This document shows positions 53,787-63,053 of a stretch of DNA of 64,000 nucleotides, piece after piece. Source of the DNA: Bacteriovorax sp037444575. GTDB lineage: Bacteria > Bdellovibrionota > Bacteriovoracia > Bacteriovoracales > Bacteriovoracaceae. Position 1 is the stretch's first letter. Each line of letters begins with the position of its first letter. Position numbers and translations under genes: made by a program. The stretch lies in NCBI GenBank assembly GCA_037444575.1, contig JBBIME010000006.1, positions 1 to 64,000 of the forward strand, read 5' to 3'. The notes under the pieces are model-generated. The model was not told the DNA's origin. It ran no database searches and was given only the letters and a program-made list of their open reading frames with translations.

Positions 53787-54911
53787 CTACCACCAATTTA
53801 AAAAGACCTGTCCAAAAATCATTTTCTCTAACAATAGATCCGTGCTCTTTTGTCTATACTCCAAAATGAAAGACAAATGAGATGAAAACTTAAATTCATT
53901 GTTAAATGTATAGAGTTCTTCTTTTTCTTTAAATGGATTGTTAACCCTTAAAGTTTGAAATCCCAATGAAGAACGCAAATAATCTTTGAAAAAGTAACTT
54001 CCTTCAAGAATGCTTGTCCATTGATCAAACTTCGTATCTGAAGACACGAGATGTCTCTTTGTATAATCCATTTCTGCCAATAAGGCCCAAGGACCTTTCC
54101 CAAAGCGAGAAAACATCCCAAGAATCTCTCGATCTATGGACTTTCCTTTTGCAATCAATGCTTGAGCGCCTAATGAGAGATTTGTTAACGGAAAATACTC
54201 TTGCTTTGTTGCCGCTCCATATTCTCGATTACTCACCCCATCAGTTGGGTTGGGTGAATAAACGAGATAAGTTTGTTGCCACTCTTTTGATAGATTTAAA
54301 TATTGAACTTGTATGGGAACATCTGTTACTCCCAAACGATTTCTCTCTCTTACATAGGCCGTGTGATCAATTAATCGCAACCCTAAAGGGAGATTAGCTC
54401 CACCGACAACAAGATGAAGATTTTTATCAAATGAATAATCTAGCTTGAATGTTCGAAAGTAAGTTCTATCAAACCAGCTTGAATTTTTGGACCCTACACT
54501 ATCTACTCCACGAAGCCTTGATGTATTTGGCCCCACCGCAAATGTCACTTCCTGACGTAAATTGCTTTGCCATTTAACGACGTTTGTATAATCCAATTGC
54601 ATCGGAAAAATGCGTGTCTTTTTTCCATTAAAATCATAGAGCCTCTCTAGCGCCATCATTCTCGCTTCTACCGAATGCTCCATTTTATTGTAAAAATTTA
54701 ACCAGTTTTTTGTAGTAGTTGGTTTGTACTCTCCTCCTAAGAAACTTTCAGCGTAAGCTATGCCTTTTCCATATTGAGTAAGCGGTCCCCCTCCTTCAAC
54801 AGATTGGTGACAAGATAAACAGCTGGTATAATTTAAACGGATATAAGTTGGATAGGCCCAAGCATTTGAACAGATAAGAGCAGTGATCAATAAAGAAAAA
54901 AGCAATCTCAT
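53787..54911 (-). CDS. Outer-membrane barrel with one N-terminal haem c motif
   Basis: A 374-residue protein with signal MRLLFSLLITALICSNAWA, then at once a haem c site, SCLSCHQS (Cys31, Cys34, His35). Residues about 75-374 are alternating beta-strands ending in VFLNWW, typical of an outer-membrane barrel. A haem at the periplasmic end of a barrel could pass electrons outward. It overlaps the YceI stop by 4 bases (ATGA) and precedes the di-haem gene by 12 bases. Confidence 0.75.
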   Translation of the reverse strand: MRLLFSLLITALICSNAWAYPTYIRLNYTSCLSCHQSVEGGGPLTQYGKGIAYAESFLGGEYKPTTTKNWLNFYNKMEHSVEARMMALERLYDFNGKKTRIFPMQLDYTNVVKWQSNLRQEVTFAVGPNTSRLRGVDSVGSKNSSWFDRTYFRTFKLDYSFDKNLHLVVGGANLPLGLRLIDHTAYVRERNRLGVTDVPIQVQYLNLSKEWQQTYLVYSPNPTDGVSNREYGAATKQEYFPLTNLSLGAQALIAKGKSIDREILGMFSRFGKGPWALLAEMDYTKRHLVSSDTKFDQWTSILEGSYFFKDYLRSSLGFQTLRVNNPFKEKEELYTFNNEFKFSSHLSFILEYRQKSTDLLLEKMIFGQVFLNWW

Positions 54912-55465
54912 CTTTTAGATGCCTTCATTTTTACAGATACCGCATCTTCAAGTTCAATTCCCAAATAGCTCGGGATTTCAAGCGCAAGTTCTTTAAGACT
55001 GACATTAAAGGCGACTTCTGTACCTAATTTATTATCAAATTTTAATTCGAGTTTACGCGTGAAATTCTTTTTTCCAAATGTGAAGCTAGCAATGCCGGAG
55101 CAGTTTAATTTCTCACCATTTTTTTCGCAGGTTGATTTATCCATTACCATTTTAAGTAGAGCTGGTTTTTCATTGCCTGATAAAGCATAAAAAACTTTTT
55201 CGTACATATGATGATCTCTTAACTCAATTCCCGTTTTTAAAGTCTCAGCATCAATCTCTGCTTCGATTTTTTTTAGACTTAAATTATCGTCAGAAAATTC
55301 GGCTTTAAGAACTCTAAAGACCTTAGAATTTCCTTCTATATTCACGCCAGGCATATTGGTTTCAGATTTGAATGTTACTTCGCCATTATAGTCTGCAACT
55401 TTTGAATAAACTGGAGAGCAAAGAGTAGAAAGAGACAGCAAGAGACTTGCGATTAAACATTTCAT
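54908..55465 (-). CDS. YceI-family periplasmic protein
   Basis: A 185-residue protein with signal peptide MKCLIASLLLSLSTLCSPVYS. YceI features: TFKSETNMPGVNIEGNSKVF, KIEAEIDAETLKTGIELRDHHMYEK and CSGIASFTFGKKNFTRKL. In other bacteria YceI relatives bind quinone or isoprenoid lipids and sit by cytochrome genes, as here. It is first in an operon with the haem-motif barrel and di-haem lipoprotein. Confidence 0.82.
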   Translation of the reverse strand: MKCLIASLLLSLSTLCSPVYSKVADYNGEVTFKSETNMPGVNIEGNSKVFRVLKAEFSDDNLSLKKIEAEIDAETLKTGIELRDHHMYEKVFYALSGNEKPALLKMVMDKSTCEKNGEKLNCSGIASFTFGKKNFTRKLELKFDNKLGTEVAFNVSLKELALEIPSYLGIELEDAVSVKMKASKR

Positions 55466-55563
55466 AACTATTCTCCATTAGAAAGATTCACATGATTCTC
55501 TATATGAATAATCGTTTCAATTTTAATCTTCAATTGATTTTTACTTAAAATGAAACACTATAG

Positions 55564-55578
55564 TTTAGTTTTACTAAA
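55564..55578. promoter_or_regulatory. Recurrent palindrome, site 3
   Basis: TTTAGTTTTACTAAA, part of the longer GTTTAGT-TTT-ACTAAAC, matches site 2 at 14 of 15 positions. It lies 99 bases upstream of the YceI start and 107 before the deacetylase ATG, in the divergent region. Confidence 0.55.
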
Positions 55579-55684
55579 CCATACTAAATATTACTTTAGC
55601 TGCTGCGAAACATACAGCGTCATTATTGATCCTATTTTAACTATATATTTAATTTTTTATCATTATGAGTGCATTCTTTTTTTG

Positions 55685-57088
55685 ATGAAGAAGTGTATGT
55701 TTATAACATTCAGAATTTTCCTCTTTTCAATGCTTGCAATTGGAAACTGTTTTGCTGGTTCAGTTCCCCGTCCCCCTCAATATGTCCTTCTGGCCTTTGA
55801 TGGCTCTCTCAATATTGATATGTGGAATGAGACTCTGGATTTTGCAAAGAAAAACAATATTAAGCTAAGTTATTTTATTAGTGGAGTTTATTTTCTCCTC
55901 GATAATAACCGGCATGATTATATCGAACCAACTAAAGGTCCTGGACATTCAAATATTGGCTTTGCTGGTGATTCAAAAAAAAATTTGATAAGTCGTGTGG
56001 GTTTTGTAAATAGAGCTTATGATGAAGGCCACGCTATTGGGTCACACGCAAATGGACATTTTGATGGAACAACTTGGACTCTTCCAGAATGGAAAATGGA
56101 GTTTAAAGAGTTCAATCATTTAATCTTTGATGTATTTACACAGAAAGGATTTAATCCCCCAACTCCCAATCCCTATCATTTTCAACCTGAGCAAATCATC
56201 GGATTTCGATCTCCTTATCTGGCGACAAATTCATCTATGTTTATGGCACTTAAAGAAAGTAAATTTGCTTATGATTCAAGCAGGACGAACTCAATGGATT
56301 ACTGGCCCGAAAATATTGAAGGTGTATGGAACTTTCCTCTGGCCGATCTTCGCATTTATGGAACTGGAAAAAGTACTCTATCTATGGACTATAATTTTTA
56401 TTTTTCTCAAAGTGGAGCAAATCCTGATCCAAAAAATGCAGAGAAATATAGAGAAGAAATGTACAAAACCTATATGGCCTATTTTAATACAAACTATTAC
56501 GGCAATCGTGCTCCCATTCACATAGGACACCATTTCAGCAAATGGAACGGCGGAGCTTACTGGGAAGCTTTTGGTGATTTTGCAAAATCCGTATGTATCA
56601 AGCCAGAAGTAAAATGTGTGAACTACAATTCCCTTTTAAAATTTATGAGCTCATTAACTCCGGAAATGATAAAAGAATTTCATAAAGGCAATTTTCCGAA
56701 ACTACCTGTTCCTAAATCTATAAAAAATGATATCGCTGCTATTGCACCTATTGATGTTACTTTTTTAATGAGTAAAATTAATGACGACGAAATTGAGGTA
56801 AAAATTACCGGAAAACATGCAGAGCTTTTTCCTAAAGATGCTTTTTATGTGTGGAAGCTTAACAATAAAGAAGTTTTTAGAAGCAAAATTCCTCGAGTTA
56901 AAATTTCAGATCTTCCAAAAGTTGAGGAAGACTTTAAACTTAGCGCTGTTCTAGAACATAAAGGACGTGAGCTTTTAAAAACAAGTCATACTGTAAGTTC
57001 AAATGCTGTTGAAGATTTTATTTTATCAACCGAAGATTTAGAGAAACGTGCAAGCCTTGGCGACTTGCCTGAAGCTCATTTCGATTAA
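55685..57088 (+). CDS. Secreted polysaccharide deacetylase
   Basis: A 467-residue protein. ATG 55685 starts the signal MKKCMFITFRIFLFSMLAIG; an in-frame ATG at 55550 would cover the palindrome and has no signal, so I prefer 55685. NodB-fold motifs: VLLAFDGSLN (first Asp), GHAIGSHANGHFDG (metal His pair), IGFRSPYLATN and a late IHIGHHFSK. It probably removes acetyl groups from peptidoglycan or other glycans outside the cell. A C-terminal beta domain follows from about residue 370. Confidence 0.82.
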   Translation: MKKCMFITFRIFLFSMLAIGNCFAGSVPRPPQYVLLAFDGSLNIDMWNETLDFAKKNNIKLSYFISGVYFLLDNNRHDYIEPTKGPGHSNIGFAGDSKKNLISRVGFVNRAYDEGHAIGSHANGHFDGTTWTLPEWKMEFKEFNHLIFDVFTQKGFNPPTPNPYHFQPEQIIGFRSPYLATNSSMFMALKESKFAYDSSRTNSMDYWPENIEGVWNFPLADLRIYGTGKSTLSMDYNFYFSQSGANPDPKNAEKYREEMYKTYMAYFNTNYYGNRAPIHIGHHFSKWNGGAYWEAFGDFAKSVCIKPEVKCVNYNSLLKFMSSLTPEMIKEFHKGNFPKLPVPKSIKNDIAAIAPIDVTFLMSKINDDEIEVKITGKHAELFPKDAFYVWKLNNKEVFRSKIPRVKISDLPKVEEDFKLSAVLEHKGRELLKTSHTVSSNAVEDFILSTEDLEKRASLGDLPEAHFD

Positions 57089-57091
57089 ACA

Positions 57092-58540
57092 CTAGCTAAT
57101 TCTTTTTTCTCTAGATCTATCTTTATGAGTTAAGGCAGTAATTCTTTCAGCGATATCTGGAAGAGGTTCGACAAACTCGGCACCACCAATGGCAATGGCC
57201 TCTTTGGGCATACCAAAGACAACAGAAGTAGATTCATCTTGAGCAATAGTGCGAAAACCTAGTTTTCTAAGCTCGAGCATTCCTTTGGCCCCGTCTTTCC
57301 CCATTCCTGTAAGAATGACTGCGACAGAGTGTGTGAAAACATTTTTTGCCACAGATAAAAACATATAATCAACCGAAGGTTTAAAACGATTAACCGGTTC
57401 ATCATCAGTAATTTCGACTGAAGATTTCCCATTCTTGTGAAGAAACTTCATCTGTTTTCCGCCAGGAGCAATTAAAACTCTATTGGACTTAACTTCATCT
57501 CCATTCTCAGCTTCTTTCACTTCAAAGGGACAAAGATCATTCATTCTCTTCGCAAAGGCAGCTGAGAAAACAGCTGGTATATGTTGAACAATAAGCATTG
57601 GTGGAATCTGATTAGGAAGTGCCGTGAGAATCTCTTTAATCGCTTCAGTTCCTCCAGTTGAAGAGCCAAGAACGATAAATGAATTTAAATCACACTCTGT
57701 AGTTACTTGAACTGCCTTTACATTTCTCTTACGAAGAGGCTTGGAAAGATTGGCCTTTGCAGCTGTGCGAACTTTCTCTAGAATAAGTGGAGTCACTCTT
57801 TCAATTTCAGAAAGTTCAGGTTTTTGAATATAATCGATTGCACCATTTTCCAGGGCCTCAAGAACAAGAGGTCCTTCGGCCATACTAATTGATGAAATCA
57901 TGACAGTGGGAATATTAAACTTAGGAGCAATCTGCTTTAAAAGCGTAACCCCATCCATTTCAGGCATGTGGATATCAAGAGTGATAACATCAGGCTTGTG
58001 CTTTAAGATCAAGGCTTCAACCTCTGAAGGCTTTTCGGCCATAGCACACACTTCAAAATCTTTATCAGTTGAGATGATACGTGAGAGAATATTGCGAATA
58101 GTTTTTGAATCATCCACAATCAGAACTTTAAATTTGGTGGATGTTTTATTATCTTTTACAGATTCCTGCAGTACTTCTTTACTCACTCTTACTTTACAAA
58201 GAGCAGGAAGAAACATGACCTCAATAGATCCTTCTTTCGCTACTTTTTTTAGGTGTTGAACTTTTTTCTCTAATAGAAATTCCTCAACAACTTTAATGGA
58301 AGAGGCAGCACCAATAAGTTTAGCTTCGGCCTTAATCAAATCTGGTAGAGAAATCTCCTGAAGCACTTTTGAGAATTGTGATTCTAAAATAGATTTATTA
58401 AGGTCTGTTTTTTTAATATACAGACCAATGCAATTTTCTTCAGTATGAAATGAAACAAAAATATCCCCAAATGATAACCCAATCAAATGGTCGCCACCTT
58501 TCTTTTTTGTCATCAAAACTTTTGGGCTTACCTTATTCAT
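57092..58540 (-). CDS. cheB: CheB methylesterase with CheD-like N-terminal domain
   Basis: A 482-residue fusion. Residues 1 to about 130 resemble CheD, with IGAASSIKVVEEFLLEKKVQ and IEVMFLPALCKVRV but without its catalytic Cys-His pair. Residues about 138-255 are a receiver (LIVDDSKTIRNIL, LDIHMPEMDG, QKPE). Residues about 285-475 are CheB methylesterase with GSSTGGTEAI (Ser), VQHIPAVFS (His) and LTGMGKDGAKGM (Asp). It demethylates chemoreceptors. It is last in the cheA operon. Confidence 0.92.
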   Translation of the reverse strand: MNKVSPKVLMTKKKGGDHLIGLSFGDIFVSFHTEENCIGLYIKKTDLNKSILESQFSKVLQEISLPDLIKAEAKLIGAASSIKVVEEFLLEKKVQHLKKVAKEGSIEVMFLPALCKVRVSKEVLQESVKDNKTSTKFKVLIVDDSKTIRNILSRIISTDKDFEVCAMAEKPSEVEALILKHKPDVITLDIHMPEMDGVTLLKQIAPKFNIPTVMISSISMAEGPLVLEALENGAIDYIQKPELSEIERVTPLILEKVRTAAKANLSKPLRKRNVKAVQVTTECDLNSFIVLGSSTGGTEAIKEILTALPNQIPPMLIVQHIPAVFSAAFAKRMNDLCPFEVKEAENGDEVKSNRVLIAPGGKQMKFLHKNGKSSVEITDDEPVNRFKPSVDYMFLSVAKNVFTHSVAVILTGMGKDGAKGMLELRKLGFRTIAQDESTSVVFGMPKEAIAIGGAEFVEPLPDIAERITALTHKDRSREKRIS

Positions 58541-58564
58541 AAAAAAACTTAACCTACTTTGTAC

Positions 58565-60418
58565 TTAAATAGCGACATGACATATAAGAAAAACTTGTGG
58601 CGGAACAACATCGGCAGAATAGGCCTTCAGTGGGTGATTCTTATTTCCCTTTTCCCCTAAATCTTCAATAAGGAGATGGATATTTCTCCACCCAACAACT
58701 TCTTTTGCCGCATGAGCAGAGACACTCCCATAGGCCAGTACTGAACAAGGATAACTTGCATATTTTTTACTGATTAATGAAAATTGAGTTTTAAAATCAG
58801 CAAAATAAATCTTATTCGGTTCAACCTTCATATCAGCTGAATTCATATAAACCAATTGCTGTTTAAAATCATGCGAGTATTCGCGAACAATTGCTTCTAG
58901 AATTTCCCCATGCCCTTCAAAGAAAATAATAGTTGGAGGTTGAGAGTTATCTACATCTTTAAAGAAAGCTTTAAGCTTTGGAAAGTCAGAGATTGAGGCA
59001 AGCATGGCCCGTATTTTCTTCTCTGGATTTGCAATAACAAAATGCTTCTGATTTTCTTTATCAAATGAAGAGATGACTGGTTTTCTACTTTTTTCTTGAG
59101 CGACAGAACGAAGTTTCGTTCTAATCTCTTCCCCGCTTTCTTCAAGATTACTAAAAGCAGGCTTTTCAACATAATCAGAAGCTCCAAACTTCAAGGCCTT
59201 CATTGCTACGTCTGAATCTGCTCTGGAAGCTGAAGAAATTATCACAACAGGAGGATGAGATTTATTAAAATTTTTCTCTAAATAAGCAATCCCATCCATT
59301 TCTGGCATATGAATATCTAACGTTACAATATCAACTTTGATGTTTTTTAATTTTTCCATCGCATCTTTTCCGTTTACAGCGGTAGCAACGATTTCAAAAC
59401 CTTGTTCCTTCGTTAAAATTCTTTTCATCAGCGTGTGAATACTTGGTGAGTCATCTACACACATGACTTTATAAATTTCAGGAGATGAAGTAACAGGAGT
59501 CAATCCAGTTGGCAATTGGATCGAAGACGAAGTTCCTGCAGTCTTCACAGCTGGAGTAACTGCAGCTTTATGCATATAGGCCGATGGACCAATTGAATGT
59601 ACTTCAACTTTTAGACCTGAAAGAGGTTCAGAAATCCCTGAAAAGAAAATACCTGATGGATATAAATGATCTATCAATTCTTTTGAGATTTGTTCAACTT
59701 GATGTGATTCAAAATAAATAAAAACGTTACGACAAAAAATTACATCAAACTTTTCAGCTTTAACAGCTTCAGAAATTTTTAGAAGATTACCTGGTCTAAA
59801 TTCACATTTTGACTTCAGGGGGCTTTTTACTTTGGCAAACATCGCGATGTCGCCTGTTCCCTTTGCCCAATTATTTCCCATGTAGTTCATAGGAATTTCT
59901 TTGATTTCGCTTTGGTTATAAACCCCGTTATTAGCAATTCCAACCGAATCAGTATCGATATCAGTTCCTAATATTTTAAATGTCATAGTTGAATCAATTT
60001 GCGGAAGATGGTATTCCAAAAACATCGCAAGAGAATAGACTTCATGACCGCGACTACAGGCCGCAGACCACACCTTCAAGCATTTCTCATTTCTTTTTTT
60101 CACCTGCGCCACCAGATCAGGCAGCATTTTTTTCAGGAGTTCAAAATGTGGAAATTCACGAAAGAAAAACGTGTGATGAGTGGTAATAAGACCAACCAGC
60201 ACATTTGATTCTTTCGCAAAATTTTGATCGATGTATTTTAAATAATCCTGAGGCTCTTTAATCCCCAGCTCAATCATTCGCTTCTTGACCCTGGTTTCGA
60301 TCATGTAAGCTTGTTTTTCACCTAAACGATTTCCTGAAATTTGATTAACGATAGTCGAAACCTTATCGATAATACCTACAAATTCTTTGCTCGTAGTTCC
60401 AATAGCGACCTGAGACAT
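58565..60418 (-). CDS. cheR: CheR methyltransferase fused to receiver and degenerate CheB
   Basis: A 617-residue fusion. Residues 1 to about 290 are CheR (ITTHHTFFFREFPHFELL, VWSAACSRGHEVYSLA, DVIFCRNVFIYF). Residues about 315-435 are a receiver (CVDDSPSIHTLM, TLDIHMPEMDG, VEKPA). Residues about 440-617 align by eye with CheB catalytic domain strands (HFVIANPEKKIRAM where GSSTGG should be; PPTIIFFEG; IYFADFK), without the catalytic Ser, so a pseudo-methylesterase. It methylates chemoreceptors; the tail is probably regulatory. Confidence 0.85.
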   Translation of the reverse strand: MSQVAIGTTSKEFVGIIDKVSTIVNQISGNRLGEKQAYMIETRVKKRMIELGIKEPQDYLKYIDQNFAKESNVLVGLITTHHTFFFREFPHFELLKKMLPDLVAQVKKRNEKCLKVWSAACSRGHEVYSLAMFLEYHLPQIDSTMTFKILGTDIDTDSVGIANNGVYNQSEIKEIPMNYMGNNWAKGTGDIAMFAKVKSPLKSKCEFRPGNLLKISEAVKAEKFDVIFCRNVFIYFESHQVEQISKELIDHLYPSGIFFSGISEPLSGLKVEVHSIGPSAYMHKAAVTPAVKTAGTSSSIQLPTGLTPVTSSPEIYKVMCVDDSPSIHTLMKRILTKEQGFEIVATAVNGKDAMEKLKNIKVDIVTLDIHMPEMDGIAYLEKNFNKSHPPVVIISSASRADSDVAMKALKFGASDYVEKPAFSNLEESGEEIRTKLRSVAQEKSRKPVISSFDKENQKHFVIANPEKKIRAMLASISDFPKLKAFFKDVDNSQPPTIIFFEGHGEILEAIVREYSHDFKQQLVYMNSADMKVEPNKIYFADFKTQFSLISKKYASYPCSVLAYGSVSAHAAKEVVGWRNIHLLIEDLGEKGNKNHPLKAYSADVVPPQVFLICHVAI

Positions 60419-60446
60419 TATAACCCCTAAGATATTTTATTGAAAA

Positions 60447-60944
60447 CTATGCAGCTTTCTTTGTACCAGTAATAGCTTCCATATCCTTAAGGTCGAGAAC
60501 CTTAGCGATATCAAGAAGAACGGTAAGTGAATTTTCCTTTTTATAAACACCATAGATATAATTCGTATTTACTTGGTGTTCAACTTCTGGCATTTCACTC
60601 ACTTCTTCAGAAGAGAATGCTAGAACTTTGTTAATTGAATCAACGACTACACCTATATTCATTCCACCTATGTCGACGATGATGACTGCTTCTTCTTTAT
60701 CTTGCTTAGTTTCCACTTTTAATTTTTTTCTAAGATCAACAACAGATATAACCTGTCCTCTCAAATTCATGATCCCTAAAAAATGCGTTGGTGACTTTGG
60801 AATTGGTGTCGTATCCGGTACAGAAATGACCTCTCTTACCATCAGAAGAGGAATCGCATAGTCTTCATTACCGAGGCTAAATTCTATAAATCGACTAAGT
60901 TCTGCATTTGTTCTTTTCATTTTCATTACATTATCTTTTTCCAT
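60447..60944 (-). CDS. cheW: CheW chemotaxis adaptor
   Basis: A 165-residue adaptor linking receptors and CheA. Motifs: IEFSLGNEDYAIPLLMVREV, PKSPTHFLGIMNLRGQVISV and IVDIGGMNIGVVVDSINKVL. A GGAGAG site precedes the ATG. It follows cheA by 10 bases. Confidence 0.95.
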   Translation of the reverse strand: MEKDNVMKMKRTNAELSRFIEFSLGNEDYAIPLLMVREVISVPDTTPIPKSPTHFLGIMNLRGQVISVVDLRKKLKVETKQDKEEAVIIVDIGGMNIGVVVDSINKVLAFSSEEVSEMPEVEHQVNTNYIYGVYKKENSLTVLLDIAKVLDLKDMEAITGTKKAA

Positions 60945-60954
60945 ATGATCTCTC

Positions 60955-62820
60955 CTATGCTGCCATTTCTTCTATAAAGTTAGATTTTTTCTTTTTCATT
61001 GTTCCCGAAAATAATTCAACTAGATCCAAGATGAATGCTGGACGCCCGTCTCCCAAGATGGAACTTCCCATAAAACCTTTTTGATTTTTAATTTCATCAC
61101 CAAGTTTCTTAATAACAACTTGCTGTTGGTGAAGAATATCATCTACAAGGACTGCGAAATTTCTCTCTTCAGTATTCACAATAATTGCAATTTGTTCATG
61201 AACCGGGCGCTCTTTCGTTGTTCTTTGAAGTGCAGTGCTTACTTTAAACATTGGGATAACTTCACCACGGATTTTTAAACAATCCCCAACCCCATTTACA
61301 TGGTGAACGATGTCTTTTGTTGGTGAAAGAGACTCATAAACCTGTCCAAGTGGAATTATGTATCTTTCATCCCCAACTTTAGTTACCATTCCTTCAATGA
61401 TCGCCAATGTCAGAGGAAGAACAACTTTAAACACAGATCCTTTTCCAACTTCAGTAACAACTCTTACTTCACCGGAAAGTTTTTCAATATTAGTCTTAAC
61501 AACATCCATTCCAACTCCACGACCAGAGATTTCTGAAACCTCTGACTTCGTTGAAAATCCAGGATGAAAAATAAGATTTACCAGATCGTCATCACTCATA
61601 TTGGCATTGGCCGATATGACTTTTTTCTCGATCGCTTTTTCGCGAATAATTTTTGGATTGATTCCTTTACCGTCATCTCTAATTTCAATAACGAGACTGT
61701 TTCCTTCATGCGTACAGCGAATAGAAATATTTCCTTCTTCGCTTTTTCCTAGCATTACTCGATCATCAGTACTCTCAAGACCATGGTCAACCGCATTTCT
61801 TACGATGTGAACAAGAGGATCGGCCAAATGTTCAAGAACTGTTTTATCAATTTCTGTTTCTTCACCAATTAATTCTAAATGAACTTTTTTATTCAGCGAC
61901 TTCGATGTATCGCGAACAATTCTTTGCATTTTTTGCAGAGTTTGTTTAAGCGGAACCATTCGAAGACTCATCGAAATATTCTGAATTTCTTTTGAGAGTT
62001 TTGCCAATTGAGAAAGAGATTTTAACATGAGCGGATTATGGACCTCATCACGCTGCTGATTTAAAACAGTCTGGATAATGACCAGCTCTCCAACAACGTT
62101 ATTGAGCATTTCAACGCGTGCTAAACTTACGCGGATACTGTCGTCTTCAGTATTTCCTTTAGCTGCAGGTGCTGCTTTTTTAGGCTCAGCAGTTGGCGTT
62201 GTTTTATCGGCCTCTGGAACTACATGCAAACTTGGCTTTGGAGCTTCTGTTGGGAAGAAAGAGTGAGCTCTCTCTTCTTTTTGTTCACTACTCATCACTT
62301 CGCGAGGAGCTTCTAGATCACGCTCAAAACTTTCAAGAAGAGCAATGTCTTCTGCTGAAATTGTATCCGCAGAAGATTCTGGAGCTGGAGCTTCTTCTGT
62401 AGCAGGTGCTGCAACTGCTGCTCCTGCTGATAATTCACCTTTAAGTGCAAGCTGAATTTTAGCTATAATCTCTTTTGAATCAAAACGTGAGTTGAGATCC
62501 ATGTTTAGCGTTTTGATCATGATACTGACATGATCGTTACACTCTAGAAGAAGTGAAACAACTGCATCAGTAATAGGAACTTGCCCCTCTTTTACTTTTA
62601 AAATGAGGTTTTCCATCTCGTGTGTGAACTCGGCCACATCGCCAAATCCAACAGCTCTGGAAGTTCCCTTCAAGTTATGTGCTAATCTAAAAATTTGGTT
62701 CATCAAATCAGCATTATTTTTGTCGCCTTCGAGAGCAAGAAATGCTTGCTCAGCATCGTCTAAAAGCTGAATCGCTTCTGCCAAAAAATCTAACTTAACT
62801 TCTTTTTCAAATTCATCCAT
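60955..62820 (-). CDS. cheA: CheA chemotaxis histidine kinase
   Basis: A 621-residue kinase. HPt domain with the phospho-histidine in LAHNLKGTSRAVGFG (His48 from ATG 62820; TTG 62826 is an unlikely start), a proline/alanine linker, dimerisation domain (NVVGELVIIQTVLNQQ), ATP-binding H-box region HIVRNAVDHGLE and ISGRGVGMDVVKTNIEKL, and a C-terminal CheW-like domain. A P2 domain is not obvious. It drives the operon; a sigma-28-like promoter lies at 62868-62894. Confidence 0.96.
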   Translation of the reverse strand: MDEFEKEVKLDFLAEAIQLLDDAEQAFLALEGDKNNADLMNQIFRLAHNLKGTSRAVGFGDVAEFTHEMENLILKVKEGQVPITDAVVSLLLECNDHVSIMIKTLNMDLNSRFDSKEIIAKIQLALKGELSAGAAVAAPATEEAPAPESSADTISAEDIALLESFERDLEAPREVMSSEQKEERAHSFFPTEAPKPSLHVVPEADKTTPTAEPKKAAPAAKGNTEDDSIRVSLARVEMLNNVVGELVIIQTVLNQQRDEVHNPLMLKSLSQLAKLSKEIQNISMSLRMVPLKQTLQKMQRIVRDTSKSLNKKVHLELIGEETEIDKTVLEHLADPLVHIVRNAVDHGLESTDDRVMLGKSEEGNISIRCTHEGNSLVIEIRDDGKGINPKIIREKAIEKKVISANANMSDDDLVNLIFHPGFSTKSEVSEISGRGVGMDVVKTNIEKLSGEVRVVTEVGKGSVFKVVLPLTLAIIEGMVTKVGDERYIIPLGQVYESLSPTKDIVHHVNGVGDCLKIRGEVIPMFKVSTALQRTTKERPVHEQIAIIVNTEERNFAVLVDDILHQQQVVIKKLGDEIKNQKGFMGSSILGDGRPAFILDLVELFSGTMKKKKSNFIEEMAA

Positions 62821-62867
62821 ACCCAAAATCCTGACTTATTAAAAGTTTTCGGTCTTTCTGATGAAAT

Positions 62868-62894
62868 CTATCGGTATTTAATTTTTTAAGTTGA
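62868..62894 (-). promoter_or_regulatory. Sigma-28-like promoter of the che operon
   Basis: On the minus strand TCAA is followed after 15 bases by ACCGATAG, against the flagellar sigma (FliA) consensus TAAA-N15-GCCGATAA: 3 of 4 and 6 of 8 matches with exact spacing. It sits about 48 bases upstream of the cheA ATG. Confidence 0.5.
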
Positions 62895-62991
62895 AAAAAA
62901 ATGAATAATAAATTTAGACAAATTCTAAGCTAACATAGTGATAAATGTGCGGAGAATTAACTGAGTTTTTCGCTCAAGAGCTTCTTTTTTT

Positions 62992-63019
62992 TTGATTCTT
63001 GCCTAATATCAGATATAAT
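62992..63019 (+). promoter_or_regulatory. Sigma-70-type promoter of the aminotransferase gene
   Basis: TTGATT (62992-62997), a 16-base spacer and a perfect TATAAT (63014-63019), 35 bases before the ATG. Confidence 0.6.
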
Positions 63020-63053
63020 AGCTCTGTTTTTTAAACTAAATTTAGGTAATTTT

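Noticed and set aside
55550..55684. Upstream extension of the deacetylase from ATG 55550
   Set aside because: The extension covers a conserved-looking palindrome, has low-complexity hydrophobic sequence, and the signal peptide starts cleanly at 55685.
62078..62402. Plus-strand open frames inside cheA
   Set aside because: They run through the antisense of the Ala/Pro-rich linker and have no ribosome sites; shadows of cheA.
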